A stretch of 64,000 nt of DNA. It comes from Ooceraea biroi (taxonomy: Eukaryota > Arthropoda > Insecta > Hymenoptera > Formicidae). A model generated the notes under the pieces. That model saw only the letters and a program-made list of their open reading frames with translations, had not been told where the DNA came from and ran no database searches. Shown piece after piece: positions 25,234 to 37,433 of the stretch (positions are counted from its first letter, which is position 1; each line of letters begins with the position of its first letter). The position numbers and the translations under genes are program-made. Location of the stretch: positions 9,469,838-9,533,837 of the forward strand of contig NC_039516.1 in assembly GCF_003672135.1 (NCBI RefSeq), given 5' to 3'.

Positions 25234-25270
25234 AAAGCACGAAAAGTGCCAGATTAGCAGTTTTATATAA
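25234..25270 (+). CDS. pyd: Candidate alternative last exon of polychaetoid
   Basis: The last codons at 24415-24423 (ATG AGG TGA) contain an ATGAG|GTGAGC donor, so the stop can be spliced out. A strong acceptor (TTTTCTTTTTTTTTACAG, ending 25233) lies 814 bp downstream. Joining them in phase 2 replaces the stop with about a dozen residues, RKHEKCQISSFI, ended by TAA at 25268-25270. The new end, S-F-I, fits a class I PDZ-binding carboxyl terminus. That is known motif logic; use in this gene is inferred. Confidence 0.5.
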
Positions 25271-26564
25271 CTTTATTATAAAATTTATTGTGAGATATAT
25301 TAACGTAAATGTTATTACGAGTATTTAACATTTTACGATACCTACCGCTTATTTTTTTAAGTAGACAATTCAGAAGGAAGGAGTGTTTCGGATCCCCCGT
25401 ATGAGAATACACCGTAATTATTATATTGTTGCATGTGATATCGAAACTAATGCATGAAGCGTTTTTCATTTTTGGTGAAAACTTCTTATTGTTATTAGCA
25501 TGAGCGTGTTCTGCTTCAAAATCTCTGGGGGTTATGAATTTCTCATCGTGAAAACATAGAGATTAATTTTTTTTATAAATAATGAAAATTTGTAAAGAAC
25601 ATAAGCTTTAACAATTGTTATAGATTTTGTGTTACGTTAGATTAAAGATTCAATTTTAATCTCAGTAGACGGTGAACCTTTCAGGAACGCCGAACCTTCC
25701 AAAAAGTTTTCACCCCCTCAGACGAATGCGCTCATGATTATTTATTATAAATCGTGTTACGTGTCATTATATACATTTATAGTGAACCAAATGGCCGTTT
25801 TATAGACGATGTAAAGATTAAGTCATGGTTTTATAAAGAGCTTGTGTATTAATGATTAGCGGATTTATAATTGAGTTAAATAGTCGCCGCCATTTACCTA
25901 CTGATAATTTCGTATCACGAGTTGAGTCGTAAGCGCGAATTGTCGGAGAGTACGTTATATCGATATATATTGTATATCGATTTAATTACGAACGCAAGAA
26001 TGAATTATAACGGTAAAGTTAAAAAAAAGAAACAAAAAGAACAAAGACGAATGTACACGCGAGATGTTATATATGGTAGTTTAAGAAAAACGAAACCGGA
26101 CCTCTAAATATTTTTCTTCAAGAATATTTGTGTCCGGAGAAAGACAATGTACGTTTAATGTATAATTGATTAATGAACGTTTGAAGCTTATTAATTGACT
26201 TATTCGGCCGTATCTCTTATTTCTCCTGCTTGCTCCTTCATTTATTACATTTAAAGGGGACGAGACAGGGATAAATGAGAGAAAAATGCGTCGGCATTTG
26301 ATCTTTGAACATGAGGTAACATTTCCGTCATATTATATTACATTACATGGCCATAAAGATTACATCCATATTCCGGCGTAACAAGTAAATCAAGAAAATT
26401 AGGTAACGGACATGGAGAGCTTTAACAAAATAATCCTATCACTTTATCCTAAAATAAACCGTTTAAAAAAATATCACGATAAATATATCTGCTTAGAGTC
26501 TTCAATATACATGTATAATTGACTGGCTAGTCTGGTAGATATAACAACGGAGATCCCAATGTAT

Positions 26565-26565
26565 A

Positions 26566-26613
<48 letters not shown>

Positions 26614-26624
26614 ATGTGTGTGTA
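26565..26624. repeat. Compound GT/TA/GT microsatellite
   Basis: GT repeats flank about fifteen TA units, followed by more GT units. It lies in the convergent intergenic region and is likely to vary in length between individuals. Confidence 0.9.
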
Positions 26625-27280
26625 CAGGTTTGCGGCAAAACGAGCATGATTCGGAGTCGGGATCTCGCGTAATATGTAGAGTTCGTGGAACACGAGGAAG
26701 ATGAGAAGCCATCGTTACATTGAAAAATGCGGCGACGCGAGTGTCGCGTAACACCTAATACGGCTGCCATAGGGTGAAGACTATAATTAATTGATCGTTG
26801 ATATAACTCCGGACTATCTCTCTGCTGTATTTCGCGATAACTTTCGATCAACTTTCAAATCCTTTCAACGTGGCGCTAAAACTCTAGTATTATATACTTT
26901 GCAAGGAACACAACGCACCGAACGAGCAATGTACATCGACTCCGTCTCTCGCTTAAATTAATGAGTTTTAATGCACTTCGCGGCTATTATTGACACGAGA
27001 AAGATAGAGATACACTTCGTTCAACTATGAAGCCATTTAGAATTCGTGACTGATTCGAGAATTATGGCGATGTTCCGGCTGACGCGACGCGCGCCCTCTC
27101 TTCACCCTCTCTCTTTCTCCTTTTATCTTACCCCTAACACGATTAAGCGATCGCGAGATTTGTGACAACGGTGTCCGGATCGCGGCGACGGAGAATTTCA
27201 AGCCAAGTACAACTACGTCTACAACAATTATTGTCGGTTTCCCAGAGCATTGAACGGCACGAGTCGGCGATATGGCGATT

Positions 27281-30200
27281 TTACTTGAACCTCAGCAGCC
27301 ATTCGGCTACGCCGAGGTAGTAGACGGTCTGCGCGATGCCGAACAACGGCGCTATCACGATCATTCGGCACGCGCCACCCTTGAAGAACGCTCTCGGGCC
27401 TTCGTTTTTGAACGTCCTCCTACGAACAGAAAGCAGTCGCTCCATTATCGTCACAATTTTACAATTACGAGGAATTTTGAATCGGATATGAGTCGTTATG
27501 TAATGTGGGGCCTGCCGGGAGCTGAACTTGGCAGCGACGCGAGGTTTCTGATAAGTGATTATTTGGCTGCGCCAAGAACTCACGTTATACAGTCTAACAC
27601 TCCGTTGTACGTTGGTTCACCAGGTGCTTTCTTGATGACCTGTAGTCTAGTTTTGATTACGTCGAACGGATTCACCATTAACGCCGCCGTCGAGCCGGCG
27701 GCGCAGCCGGCGAGGAATGAACACCAGAACACGGCTGAACAGACGAGCAATGTTATTATTAATTTGCTAGTCTAAAGTTAGTTATTAGCAAGATTGTTGA
27801 GACTCACATGAACCGTCTTCTCGCTTCGGGCCGATGTCGTTCAGCCTAGCGAACAGCGGGAAGTAGATGACAGAGAACGTAACATCTCTGAGTGCCGTGG
27901 CGCCGGTTCCTTGGTACAGCCCCAGGATACCTCGTTTCCTGAGCAGATCCACCGTTAACGACCAGGCGGATACCTTTGGTATGGCTTTACCCGCTGCAAC
28001 AGTAATACATTGTTCGATTTACACTTTGCTGTAAAACAATTACATATTTTCTTGAAAACACCGCATATGTGAAATAAAATGCGCGTCAACTTTACGTTTC
28101 TATAATTTTCGTTACTATAATTTTTTTCATACGTGATTGATTTGAAAAATTAAATTACGTTGCAGTAACATCTAACTTGGTTTCATGACTGTGCATTACA
28201 TCATTTTTCAGATCACGCCTAAGGTTTCGATCTCGAAGTGTAGTCGTCCATGGCAATTTATCGAGATCACGAGAATCACGATTGATGTCGGAATATAAAA
28301 TCACAAGCGGTGCAATAATGATACGTTCGCGATGAAAGAATCCCTGAACGCGCAATTGCGAATAAATCCGTCAAAATGTTGTACTACTCCATCACCTTCT
28401 TTAGCTGCCATGGCGACTCTGCCAGCGTCTTGCATTTGTATTTTGAGCAGCTCCATCGGAGTGGTAACGATTATTTGGCATGCTCCCGCCAAGCCGCCGG
28501 CGAGCATTTCACGTTCTATTGGCAATTTTTGTCTGGATAACAAATCAACAGAGTACTGGGGTCACGGCGGTGTCGAGGAAAATCTCGATATGAGACAGAG
28601 CTGGCACAATCATCGACCATTTTCCGAAATTCTGTCAAGTTGCTTAATTTTATTAGTTTTCAATTGGAATTAATTATTCGAAAATAAATTTCGGAATAAT
28701 TCATTTCTCTTTCAATTGTAATTTTACATTTATAATTAATTTTATAATTAAATGCAATTACAGATTTGTGTGTGTAATCCTGAATACTCGATGATTTGTT
28801 CTGTCCAATAATTTTGATCTTTTAATTTTACATTTATAATTAATTTTATAATTAAATGCAATTACAGATTTGTGTGTGTAATCCTGAATACTCGATGATT
28901 TGTTCTGTCCAATAATTTTGATCTTTTCAAATTTCGGAGAATATTCTGTTCCATTATTAATTGAAATAATTTTTATTAAAATATATCGCTCTCTATAATT
29001 GCTCTAAAATTATTCCAAACTTAAGATTTATTGCTTTTAGGTAATCGTCGCAGTGCCAACTCTAATGGGATAGAAAGGGAGATTATTCAACGCTAATGCA
29101 AGATAATCGTAGTGACAAGCAGCATGTCAAGCATTTCATGGACCGCAGAGCATCAAAAACGCAGTGCAACGAACGCAAACGAAGCAAACTGCTGAATGCC
29201 AATTCTATGATTCGTGATTCACCCGCAATTCCGACGTAATATATAATACATATTAATGCGAGCTCTTCCCAAATAAATAGTTAAAATTATGTGGTACATC
29301 AAAAAGCATCGCTTTAAACGCTAATTAGATGAATCACGACGCGATTTACAATCTAATTAAGAAATTTACAATCACATTGAATTAAAACGATTGTTTTTAA
29401 TTAACGATTGTTTTTAAACAGATATTTAATGGTTTCATTTCGAAAATGTTTAATTATATATATGACTAATTCATATACTTTTAAACGTGTCATTCTCGGC
29501 TTATTCTGCAAGATGTTTCATAGGAAAAAGAGGGAAAAAACGAAAATTACCCTGCTTTCCTTGATTGCTTGCGACTCAGTTAGTTACGGTTGCTCGCACC
29601 GTTTGTCAGGTCATTTAACTCGGAAGCTACATGCAAACTGGTAACTTCGGTTGTCTAGAATTGCAGAACGATACATTTCAATACGCTTTACGATGACACA
29701 AGATTTTGGCAACGAGTCCAACTTCGTAATTCGCTAGTTCCAATTAAACAACTTGAGATTGAAATTAAGAACGTAACAACTTTATTCTGAAAATCCATAT
29801 TAAGAAGCAAATATCATCAAACATTGTTGACCATGTATGTGTGCGTGTATAAGCAGTTACCGAAACAAATCAGTAAGAATTATTAGCAGCAAAGATATAC
29901 TACAAGAGCAGTTTTTCCAATTCCTTATGACATATGATGCTCTGTCGATCAAACTACAACATAGTAATACGCTACATTAGTTAATTACATCTTTCGGGCT
30001 TTTCAATTAGTATATATTTTTTTTAAATTAAGTTAGGCAATTTAAACAGGAAGTGAAATTTTAACGAATAATGCAAGAGATTAAACTATGTTTTTTCACT
30101 TTTATTCACAAAGAAATGCACAACATTTTTGCTTTTAGTTTATTAATTCTTGCGTATGTTAATATACTGTCTATTGTTTATATAGTTTGGCTTCATCTTT

Positions 30201-31598
30201 GGCTTCTCGTCCTAATTGTTATCGACGTTCTCATAGTCGCTGGGGCTTCATGGATACATGCGTTCGCGTCCGCCCATTAATTAGAAACAGAAACGCTCAA
30301 AGTACCTACTCAATTAACTGAACGTGCGCGATGTTGACTACAAAGTTTGTTTCGACACGAAACCACAGAGTTAGCCACTTGTTTCATGCCAATTTAACAC
30401 ATTGATTTAATAAAGATGTTTTCCTGTTACACAAAATTAGCGAAAATGTTATGCATTAATAATTTCTGTAAAATTATTAATTTTCCGTTAAATTATTAAT
30501 TTTGCTAATTAGAAAGCCCATTTTGTAAAGATTGGAATGTTACCACGTTGCATGCCAGTCCACTTGCCATAAACCTTGAATAATCTCTTTCGAAACACAC
30601 AACTAAGAGTTAAATACATTGTGAAGAAACAATTGCTACGGAGAATTACAGTTTTAGAGCAAAACTATAACAGAAAGTACAATAATCAAATGACAAACGA
30701 GAATATACATAAGAAAGAAAGGAAGTGAGAAGTCGTCAAAAAGTGAGAAGATACCGCTAATTATTGCAAAGGGTACTAAAGACATAGAAATTAGATCTGA
30801 CAACATACAAGTTGTTAATTACTCGTCACAACTATTACAGATAAATTATGGAACTAATAAAAATTGCCATATAAATACAACGCGAGTCTCAACTTTAATC
30901 CGATCATTTTGTCGCGCGTTTAATTAAATTACAAATTTATATAACGGTATGACACGAGAAATAATTTTCTAAAATAGTATGATTATGAAACATACCCAGG
31001 CCCGGGAGAAAGATAATGTCTAAACGTATCGTTGGCAGTAAGTTTGATGGCTTTTTCGGGTGTGATCAACAATATATTTACAGCGGACCCTTTGTACATC
31101 CCGAAGTAACCCTCCGCTCTGTAAGTCTTCTTAAAACAGTCAAACCTGGAAAATAAATTATTCATGCTCGATTATCATTGCGGAAATTGTAAATTTTAAA
31201 AGACTAGAAAAAAGTAGACTTTACAAAAATAGATGTAAAACGAATTTACATATAAAAGATATGTAATAATGAAAGATACGTACATTGAGTTGTACATTCG
31301 TTCGCCATTCGGGCCGATAATTTGATTTTGCAATCTCGTTTTAACTAAATCGAGAGGGAACACTACGGAGACTCCAATAATTCCGGCGATGCCGCCATTT
31401 ATGATTTTTGGTAAAAGTCTGAAAAATATAAAGAAGCATTTAATGATGCACAATGAGCCTGATATGTTACGTAAAAATATATTTTTCTCATTAAATTATT
31501 TCATAAAAATAAAATTACTTTTATTTCATAAAATACAGTTTATACAACAAAACGTACTTAAATTGTTCCACGGGTTTCGGAGCTGGAGCTTGTGCCAT
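27281..31598 (-). CDS. Mitochondrial glutamate carrier (SLC25A22/A18 type), 7 exons
   Basis: This is an inner-membrane carrier that brings glutamate into mitochondria with a proton; substrate is assigned from family resemblance. Minus-strand exons are 31598-31558, 31418-31284, 31145-30996, 28532-28396, 27993-27808, 27734-27584 and 27419-27281. All phases agree and give 312 aa. Three carrier repeats are seen, each with its signature: PLDLVKTR (repeat 1), TPMELLKIQ (repeat 2) and NPFDVIKTR (repeat 3). The TPMELLKIQ form, where most carriers have a basic residue after the acidic one, is typical of the glutamate carrier branch, as is ITPEKAIKL between repeats 1 and 2. An acceptor at 31626 shows that the 27 bases before the ATG are the end of a 5' UTR continued from an upstream noncoding exon. 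It ends EWLLRFK and is complete. Confidence 0.92.
28533..30995 (-). other. Large intron of the glutamate carrier
   Basis: This 2.46-kb intron lies between the exon ending at 30996 and the one starting at 28532. It is AT-rich and contains the 104-bp tandem duplication at 28720-28927. No further gene was recognised; the open frames at 29408-29644 and 30071-30280 have no recognisable features. Confidence 0.8.
28720..28927. repeat. Perfect 104-bp tandem duplication
   Basis: Two adjacent copies (28720-28823 and 28824-28927) appear identical over the full unit. They lie inside the intron of the glutamate carrier gene. Lack of divergence means a recent event or an assembly artefact. Confidence 0.9.
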
Positions 31599-33635
31599 GA
31601 TTAATGCGAATTGGGAATTCCGCACCTGTTGAACAAATATAACACACAGAGAAAGATATTAAATGTTAAATTTAATTAATCAATTTTAAGCTTGAAATTT
31701 CATGGACTGTTAAATTTCAAATTTAATTTCTAATATAGCTCCCAAATTGCGAGGTAATAACGATGATTCTATTTTCGCGAATATCGGCGCGTGTTAAATT
31801 GTGTAAACGAACAAAGCAAAATCACGTTCCTTTGAGGGTATATTTGCGTTTCGCGAACGTGAAATCGATGGCTTGCCAGCACAGCATTGCTTGCCATCAC
31901 TTAAATTATAATACAAGCGCTATTTCACGCAAACTGCAGCACTGCAAGGACACGCTAAACAGTTGTTAAAATATTGTGCCAAAACATGAGAAGGCCGTTT
32001 CGTCAGAGAATATTTTGCATGCGTTTTATTGCGATCCTGTCAGTCAAGGCGCACGATTCTTGTGGAAAAATTAGTACGTTCAATATAGCGCTACGTTATG
32101 TCATCGATATGCGCGGATGCGGAAACATATAGCGCGACCGAATCGATCATGCGCAAGTTAATCAATTATTCCATTATTGAAAAATGCCGGTAGCATTTTT
32201 TCCATGGAAACCGCAAATTAGATTATGTATCATGACACGTTCGCATTATTCTGGAAGCTATTTCCCACGCAAAGTCGTAGTACTAATTAACTCGACTGCG
32301 TTTGTGTCACGCACGCGAGTCCAACGTCGCTTCATAACGGGCATTGACATTCTATAATAACGCAATCAATTCCGAATCGCGTCGAACAGCGTGCTATCGT
32401 CTTATCAAAGATGTATTCGAACACGTGCTCGCGCATACACGCGAATGGACAAATCGCCAATCTTCCGACCGAGCCATGTAAATTGATTTCGTTGTATCTG
32501 CTTCTCTCAATCTGTTGCATAACGCTATCTCCAGATAGAATAGAATTGAGGCATATCGAAAAGTAATTTTTTTCAGTGATTGAGTTATTTTGAAATCGAA
32601 TGGCAATTTCAGAAAATCTCTAACTCTCTCGGCGAGAAATGAGAATAGAAAATCCAAGCGTTGAGATGCGACCGCACTTTCTAAAAAAAATATTAATATA
32701 ATTTTTAATAAAATTACGTAACAAGATTAACTCTTGCGATTGTAACATTATAGAATTATAGAAGAATAGGAAATAATGACCAAATAGGGAGATATTGGAA
32801 GTTATCATCCGGAGTTATCGCTTAATCGCTATCTTATCGTCAGCAGCTTGAAATTAGAGCGAGCAGACCTAGAAGCGGGAGACTCCGAATATATTTCCAT
32901 ACGTTATGGATATCGGTAGTCGATATAGAATCTATTTTTCTCTCAGCCAAAATTTAGGGACCACTCTTTTAAGCATCAACGTTCAACGCGTCAAACTTCG
33001 CGAGTAAAACTTCAAAGACAGACAAACGTATCATTTTCCATTTAATCCCGAGCGAATAGGTCAATTTTTTTATTTTCTTTGACAATCTAGAAATTATAAT
33101 TGCAGAGATATCAAAGACAATTGCAGAAGACGATCTTTGAGCCTCTCAGGATTCACGAGAGACCGCGTCACCGCGGATCAACGTGGCGAAGTGTCGGGAC
33201 ACCTAATACCGCACGTTAACGAAAAAAAAACGCCGATAGCCTTCGTTCTTATAATTATCAACAGTATTCTGACTAAACGCATCGTTGCATTTTATCGGAG
33301 CGAGCAGAGCGTGCATTTCCGACGCCGAAACTCCCGCGAATCGCGAAGAATCGCAAAGTGGAAACAGCTGCGCGCAGTCAGACGCGCCGCGAGCGCGTCC
33401 GAGCCGCAGCATTATGTGAATTCTGTTGTCGCGGATCGGAGCAGAGTGAGGAAGAACGTTTCACTGTTTCCGGAAGACCGCAATCGTAATTATCGCACTC
33501 GCGCGAGCGGTATCAATACTCGAAATTGCGAGTAACAAATCGGGGACGCAGCGGCAGCGAGATACGCGGCGCGCAAGCCGCGGCTGAGGACTTCCGGGTG
33601 AGTAAGCGGAAGATGAGCGGCGGGTCTTGACTTAC

Positions 33636-33900
33636 CGTCAAGGAAATCCGACGTACACGGTGGTCGTCGCCGCGACTGACGTCCCACGAGCGCCGATCAG
33701 ATTCCCGACGGGGGTGGTGCCGGGGAGGGCGGACTCGGTCGACTACAAACTACCGGAAGCTTCTCCTACGCCCGACGAGTCTTCCACCAGCAGCATCAGC
33801 GGTGGTCTATCAATAGCGTTTTTGACAGGAGCTCGGAGCATCAAGACTGTCCTCTGATCGCGCACGGCGCACGCAGATTCGCACAAGTAGTTACCCCAGT
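33636..33900 (-). promoter_or_regulatory. Candidate noncoding first exon / promoter of the glutamate carrier
   Basis: On the minus strand, GC-rich sequence ends at 33636 with a GACG|GTAAGTC donor. The next fitting acceptor is the one at 31626 that precedes the start codon of the carrier. The upstream limit is a guess based on GC content. Confidence 0.35.
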
Positions 33901-36135
33901 GTTGCCGTCAATGGGGATCGGAAAGTCCCTCCTGCCGACCTGCTTCTCTTCCCTAGAAGCCAGTGAAATGAAATTTTTTTAGTACCCGGTCATGCTACTA
34001 GAGGTAGCGACGTTGCCTGGCGCGAAATTTAACGCAAAACGCGAATATTTTGTTAAACAAGCGCGATATGTCGTTTTCCGTCTGTCGCGGCCTTCGCTCA
34101 GCCACCCCTTTGCAAGCGTGACTGAATCCTCCGCAGATTTGGAAAGAACGTTGTCTTTTTTTTATTGTTCGTTGATTTGATTTTGTAATTAGAGTTTCGA
34201 TGTTTACAGATTGATTAGTATTTCTGCAGATTACAAATAAAAGAAGCAGCAGATTTTTGTGTAATATTGATACATACTGCGTGATAGGCGAACAGCATAT
34301 TTTATAGCATATTTAATATTGCGCAACCTTGCAGCAATATTGAAAAATAGAATTTCTTTACGTTCCAGAAATCTTCCGACATTTTCCTTATCTTTGGAAT
34401 ATGTAACGAGAAAATAGATCAATAAAATCGTTCTGCTAAAAATTCTCGAAGCCAGGAGTTCAGAATCATTACGAATAATAAAAAATTACTTCGTTAAAAC
34501 GTGATAGTATTCATGTAGATAAACGCTACCAGTTGCTTTTACTGAGAAATTCATGGCAGATATACTTTTAATTAAGATATCTTAGTAATTAATCGGCGCA
34601 GACTTTCGAGTGTCAGTTACTCAAATAAAATCATCGATTTGATTCGAATCTGGAATTTTTTTAATTACTATCACTTGTTTAACTCCCCCAGAGAATACTT
34701 GACAAACAAAATTTCCACGTTTATGTCATCAGATATAATAGTATTTGATCGATAGAAACATTTCAAATGTTTATGATCGATAATATTCACGAAATTATGG
34801 ACATTTTGTGAAAATAAAAATATTGACGTAAATATTAATTATATTGACGTTGTCAATATTAATTAAAATCTTTAGTCATCGTATTATATACAGTAGACAA
34901 GGATGGACACAATGGTAAACAATACTTGGCAGTTAAATAATTTAAATAACTTGATTTAACCGAGTAATTTCGGTAAGACAATTTGTTTAAAGTAGTAAGT
35001 CCAGAAAATTTAGACAAATTAAGTCACTCTTCATTTATTTTGCTCATCCTTTCGCATTTGGTTTTAAGTAAGAAACGTTTGCGGTATGACATCGAGAAAT
35101 ATTCAATCACTTAAGTTAACACAGGAAATGAAGGAAGTTTTTATGCAAATGTATTTCATATTGTACTTGGTGGTCTGCATTTACACGTTTTTCAATGGCA
35201 ACTGCGAATGGCTTGCGCAAGATAATTATTTCAATGCCGCTTTCGACCTTTGGATCGCTTATAGCATTCGCTTCGCCCGTGAGTTAATCATGCAAATTTT
35301 CTTTTTTGAATGCATTGTCATATCTGTTGAGCTTTCTTGATAGCGGCATCTCTTGATAAGTGGCTCTGTGAATTTAGTTAAACCTTTCTAAATCGCTTAT
35401 CGTTTCTTATCTTATACGTACAATTGTAATAGGCACAATAATTCCGCGTCCTAGAGCTCGTCACAATGCACATTAATGCTGAATGATTCTGCTTAAACTG
35501 CACATATGATAGAAATTTATAGTGACATGTTAGAGTTAGTACAGGAACGTAACTAGTATATTCTTGAACGGAGAAACGAGATTTATATCTGATGAATCTA
35601 TTTTAAAAAATATACAATATCCTAGAGATTAAATTTAAAAAATGATTTATAACTACTTTTTTACTTTGGATTTTTATATAAAAATATTAATACTTATGTG
35701 TGTTTTGAAAGTTTTCCTAATAATTGATATTATATAAAATTTTATTTTTTTTTTAATTTAGAGTGATCTACTTTAATATGAGAATTTATTAAGGAGTGGC
35801 ATTCGTAATAAAGGAATTCCGGTTCGTGACATGACTTTCGATCCGGTTGAATGTCATATTAAATTCCATCAATAAGTAATTTCTATATATCATATAAAAA
35901 AATTTTTATTTTATTACACACGTTAAATTCCTGAATATTTCTTGAAGAATTTAAGAATTAATTTAAGAATATATTATATTATATTATAGTTCAAGTTAAA
36001 GCGACGTGCATCCCCACCATCAAGAAAGAAAAATTTTAATTAAAATCATGTAATCCGACTAATCACGATGAACGTAACATTATCACAATTAACACGATTC
36101 TGCACTTCAGATAACAACTGATTTTTCACTCTTCA

Positions 36136-36358
36136 GACTTGCGCCTGCTACTGCTCCGTTCCTGCTTTTTGCGACCGCGTGTAACCGGCCTCAGGCTTTA
36201 CACGGGCTCCACGTTTCAAAGCAGAAACGATCGAACCATCATGCGGAGCGTGCGCCGGACGTGAAGCTCATAGAAAAGAGAAATTCGTCGCTCACTCTGC
36301 CAGTTGCTCGGCGGTCCAGATCGAGGAAGCTGTCGCATCCTAAACTCTTCTTCTCCCG
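36136..36358 (+). promoter_or_regulatory. Candidate noncoding first exon of the first SLC5 gene
   Basis: A GC-rich stretch ends with a CCCG|GTAAGTC donor at 36358. It could be spliced to the acceptor at 37426 that precedes the SLC5 start codon. It contains a seven-codon upstream open frame from about 36240. The start is uncertain. Confidence 0.28.
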
Positions 36359-37433
36359 GTAAGTCATCGATTAATCCACCTCTATTTTATCCTGCATTTT
36401 CGTAGAAACTTCTCGTATTCTCATATATGACGTGCGGCATGGCGCGACACGTGGTGCAATTAGCTCCGACGCTCGCCGATCGATGTCGATGACAGTTTTA
36501 CGCAATAGCTCGCGCGAGCGAACGATCAGTCGCACTGATGATTGCTGCGATCGGTCTACGCGACTCGTTTTCGTCTCCTTCCCGTTTTCAGTTATCAAAC
36601 GCGTTATTATTCCGTTGCGTCACTCGGCTAGTAACCCGGTTCGGACTTGTGGACTTCGAGCATAAGTGCTGACGTTTTTTTTTCAGCACGCGTAAGCATT
36701 GATTCTGCTGAAATCGTCACGTGGTGATCGTCTTTAATGGTCGCTTTCAAATCAGATTGCGGCCGCGATAGCAATTAAATCTCGTAATGACGCTGCATCG
36801 TCGGAGAGAAGCTGTGTGTCAATTGACAGAGTCAACAATTGGGCAAGATGCTTGACGTAATTGCCGATGGTGAATGATAAATCGGTTGTCTATTCTCGTT
36901 GAAGAGACCGTTACCATATACCGTTACCAGACGATCGCACGCAACCGAATTGCGCTAAAAAGGATCTTGGCTGTGATGAAAACGTGCACGTCTTCGTGTT
37001 TTGCAAATTTGAGCTTCAAGTGCTGCGAAATGTGCTCAAACAAGGAGTTTCTCGATATCATTTCAATTTTAACAATATAAAGATGAAGATAATTCTTATT
37101 GAAAAATAAGCAAAGTCAAGCGTGATTTGAATATTTTCTCATATAATTTCTTCGAATTTCTTCGCGTCATTTTTTCGAATTTGTACCATTTTTTCAACGA
37201 AATAGCAAGACTTAAAAGATCGAAATGTTTCAATCGTTTAGCTGGATGATTCATATAATAATATTTGATAATAGGGATGATAACGAGATATCGCACAAAC
37301 GTTCGTGTATTGTTTGCACAAGCTTAAATGGTTCAGTTTAAGTCGTCTTAAACGCATTTAGAGATATGGCTATTTGTTCTTCGCTTGAACAATAATAATT
37401 GTAATATTAATGTTGGATTGTTTTAGGTCTACC

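Larger units (their letters stand above)
24424..27280. other. 3' UTR of polychaetoid and convergent intergenic region
   Basis: This stretch contains AATAAA at 24528-24533, the candidate last exon at 25234, and a microsatellite at 26565-26624. Otherwise it is AT-rich DNA without a recognisable gene. Transcription of polychaetoid (plus) and of the mitochondrial carrier (minus) converges here. The open frames at 25922-26107 and 26474-26851 look like chance; the latter runs through the microsatellite. Confidence 0.5.
31626..37426. other. Divergent intergenic region with candidate 5' exons
   Basis: This lies between the glutamate carrier (minus) and the first SLC5 gene (plus). A GC-rich patch at about 33130-33900 looks like promoter or 5' exon DNA. 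The rest is AT-rich with no supported gene. Confidence 0.4.

Noticed and set aside
24424..26100. Search for a ZU5 domain exon downstream of polychaetoid
   Set aside because: No frame here resembles ZU5. The only supportable exon is the 37-base one at 25234.
26474..26851. Minus-strand frame of 125 codons with an Ile-Tyr run
   Set aside because: The run is the translated TA microsatellite, and the rest has no family resemblance.
30983..31453. Reading the carrier exons as separate small proteins starting at intronic ATG codons
   Set aside because: Acceptors at 31146 and 31419 and matching phases show that these are internal exons of one carrier.
33137..33597. Plus-strand donor CCGG|GTGAGTAAG at 33597 with an upstream open frame
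   Set aside because: It may be a first exon of the SLC5 gene, but a minus-strand donor at 33636 points the other way and fits the carrier gene with a known acceptor. Both cannot be told apart here, so only the latter was listed.
35086..35340. Plus-strand frame of 84 codons with hydrophobic segments
   Set aside because: It resembles a small membrane or odorant-receptor-like start, but the composition is that of AT-rich DNA, there is no good donor that continues a receptor, and no family motif is visible.
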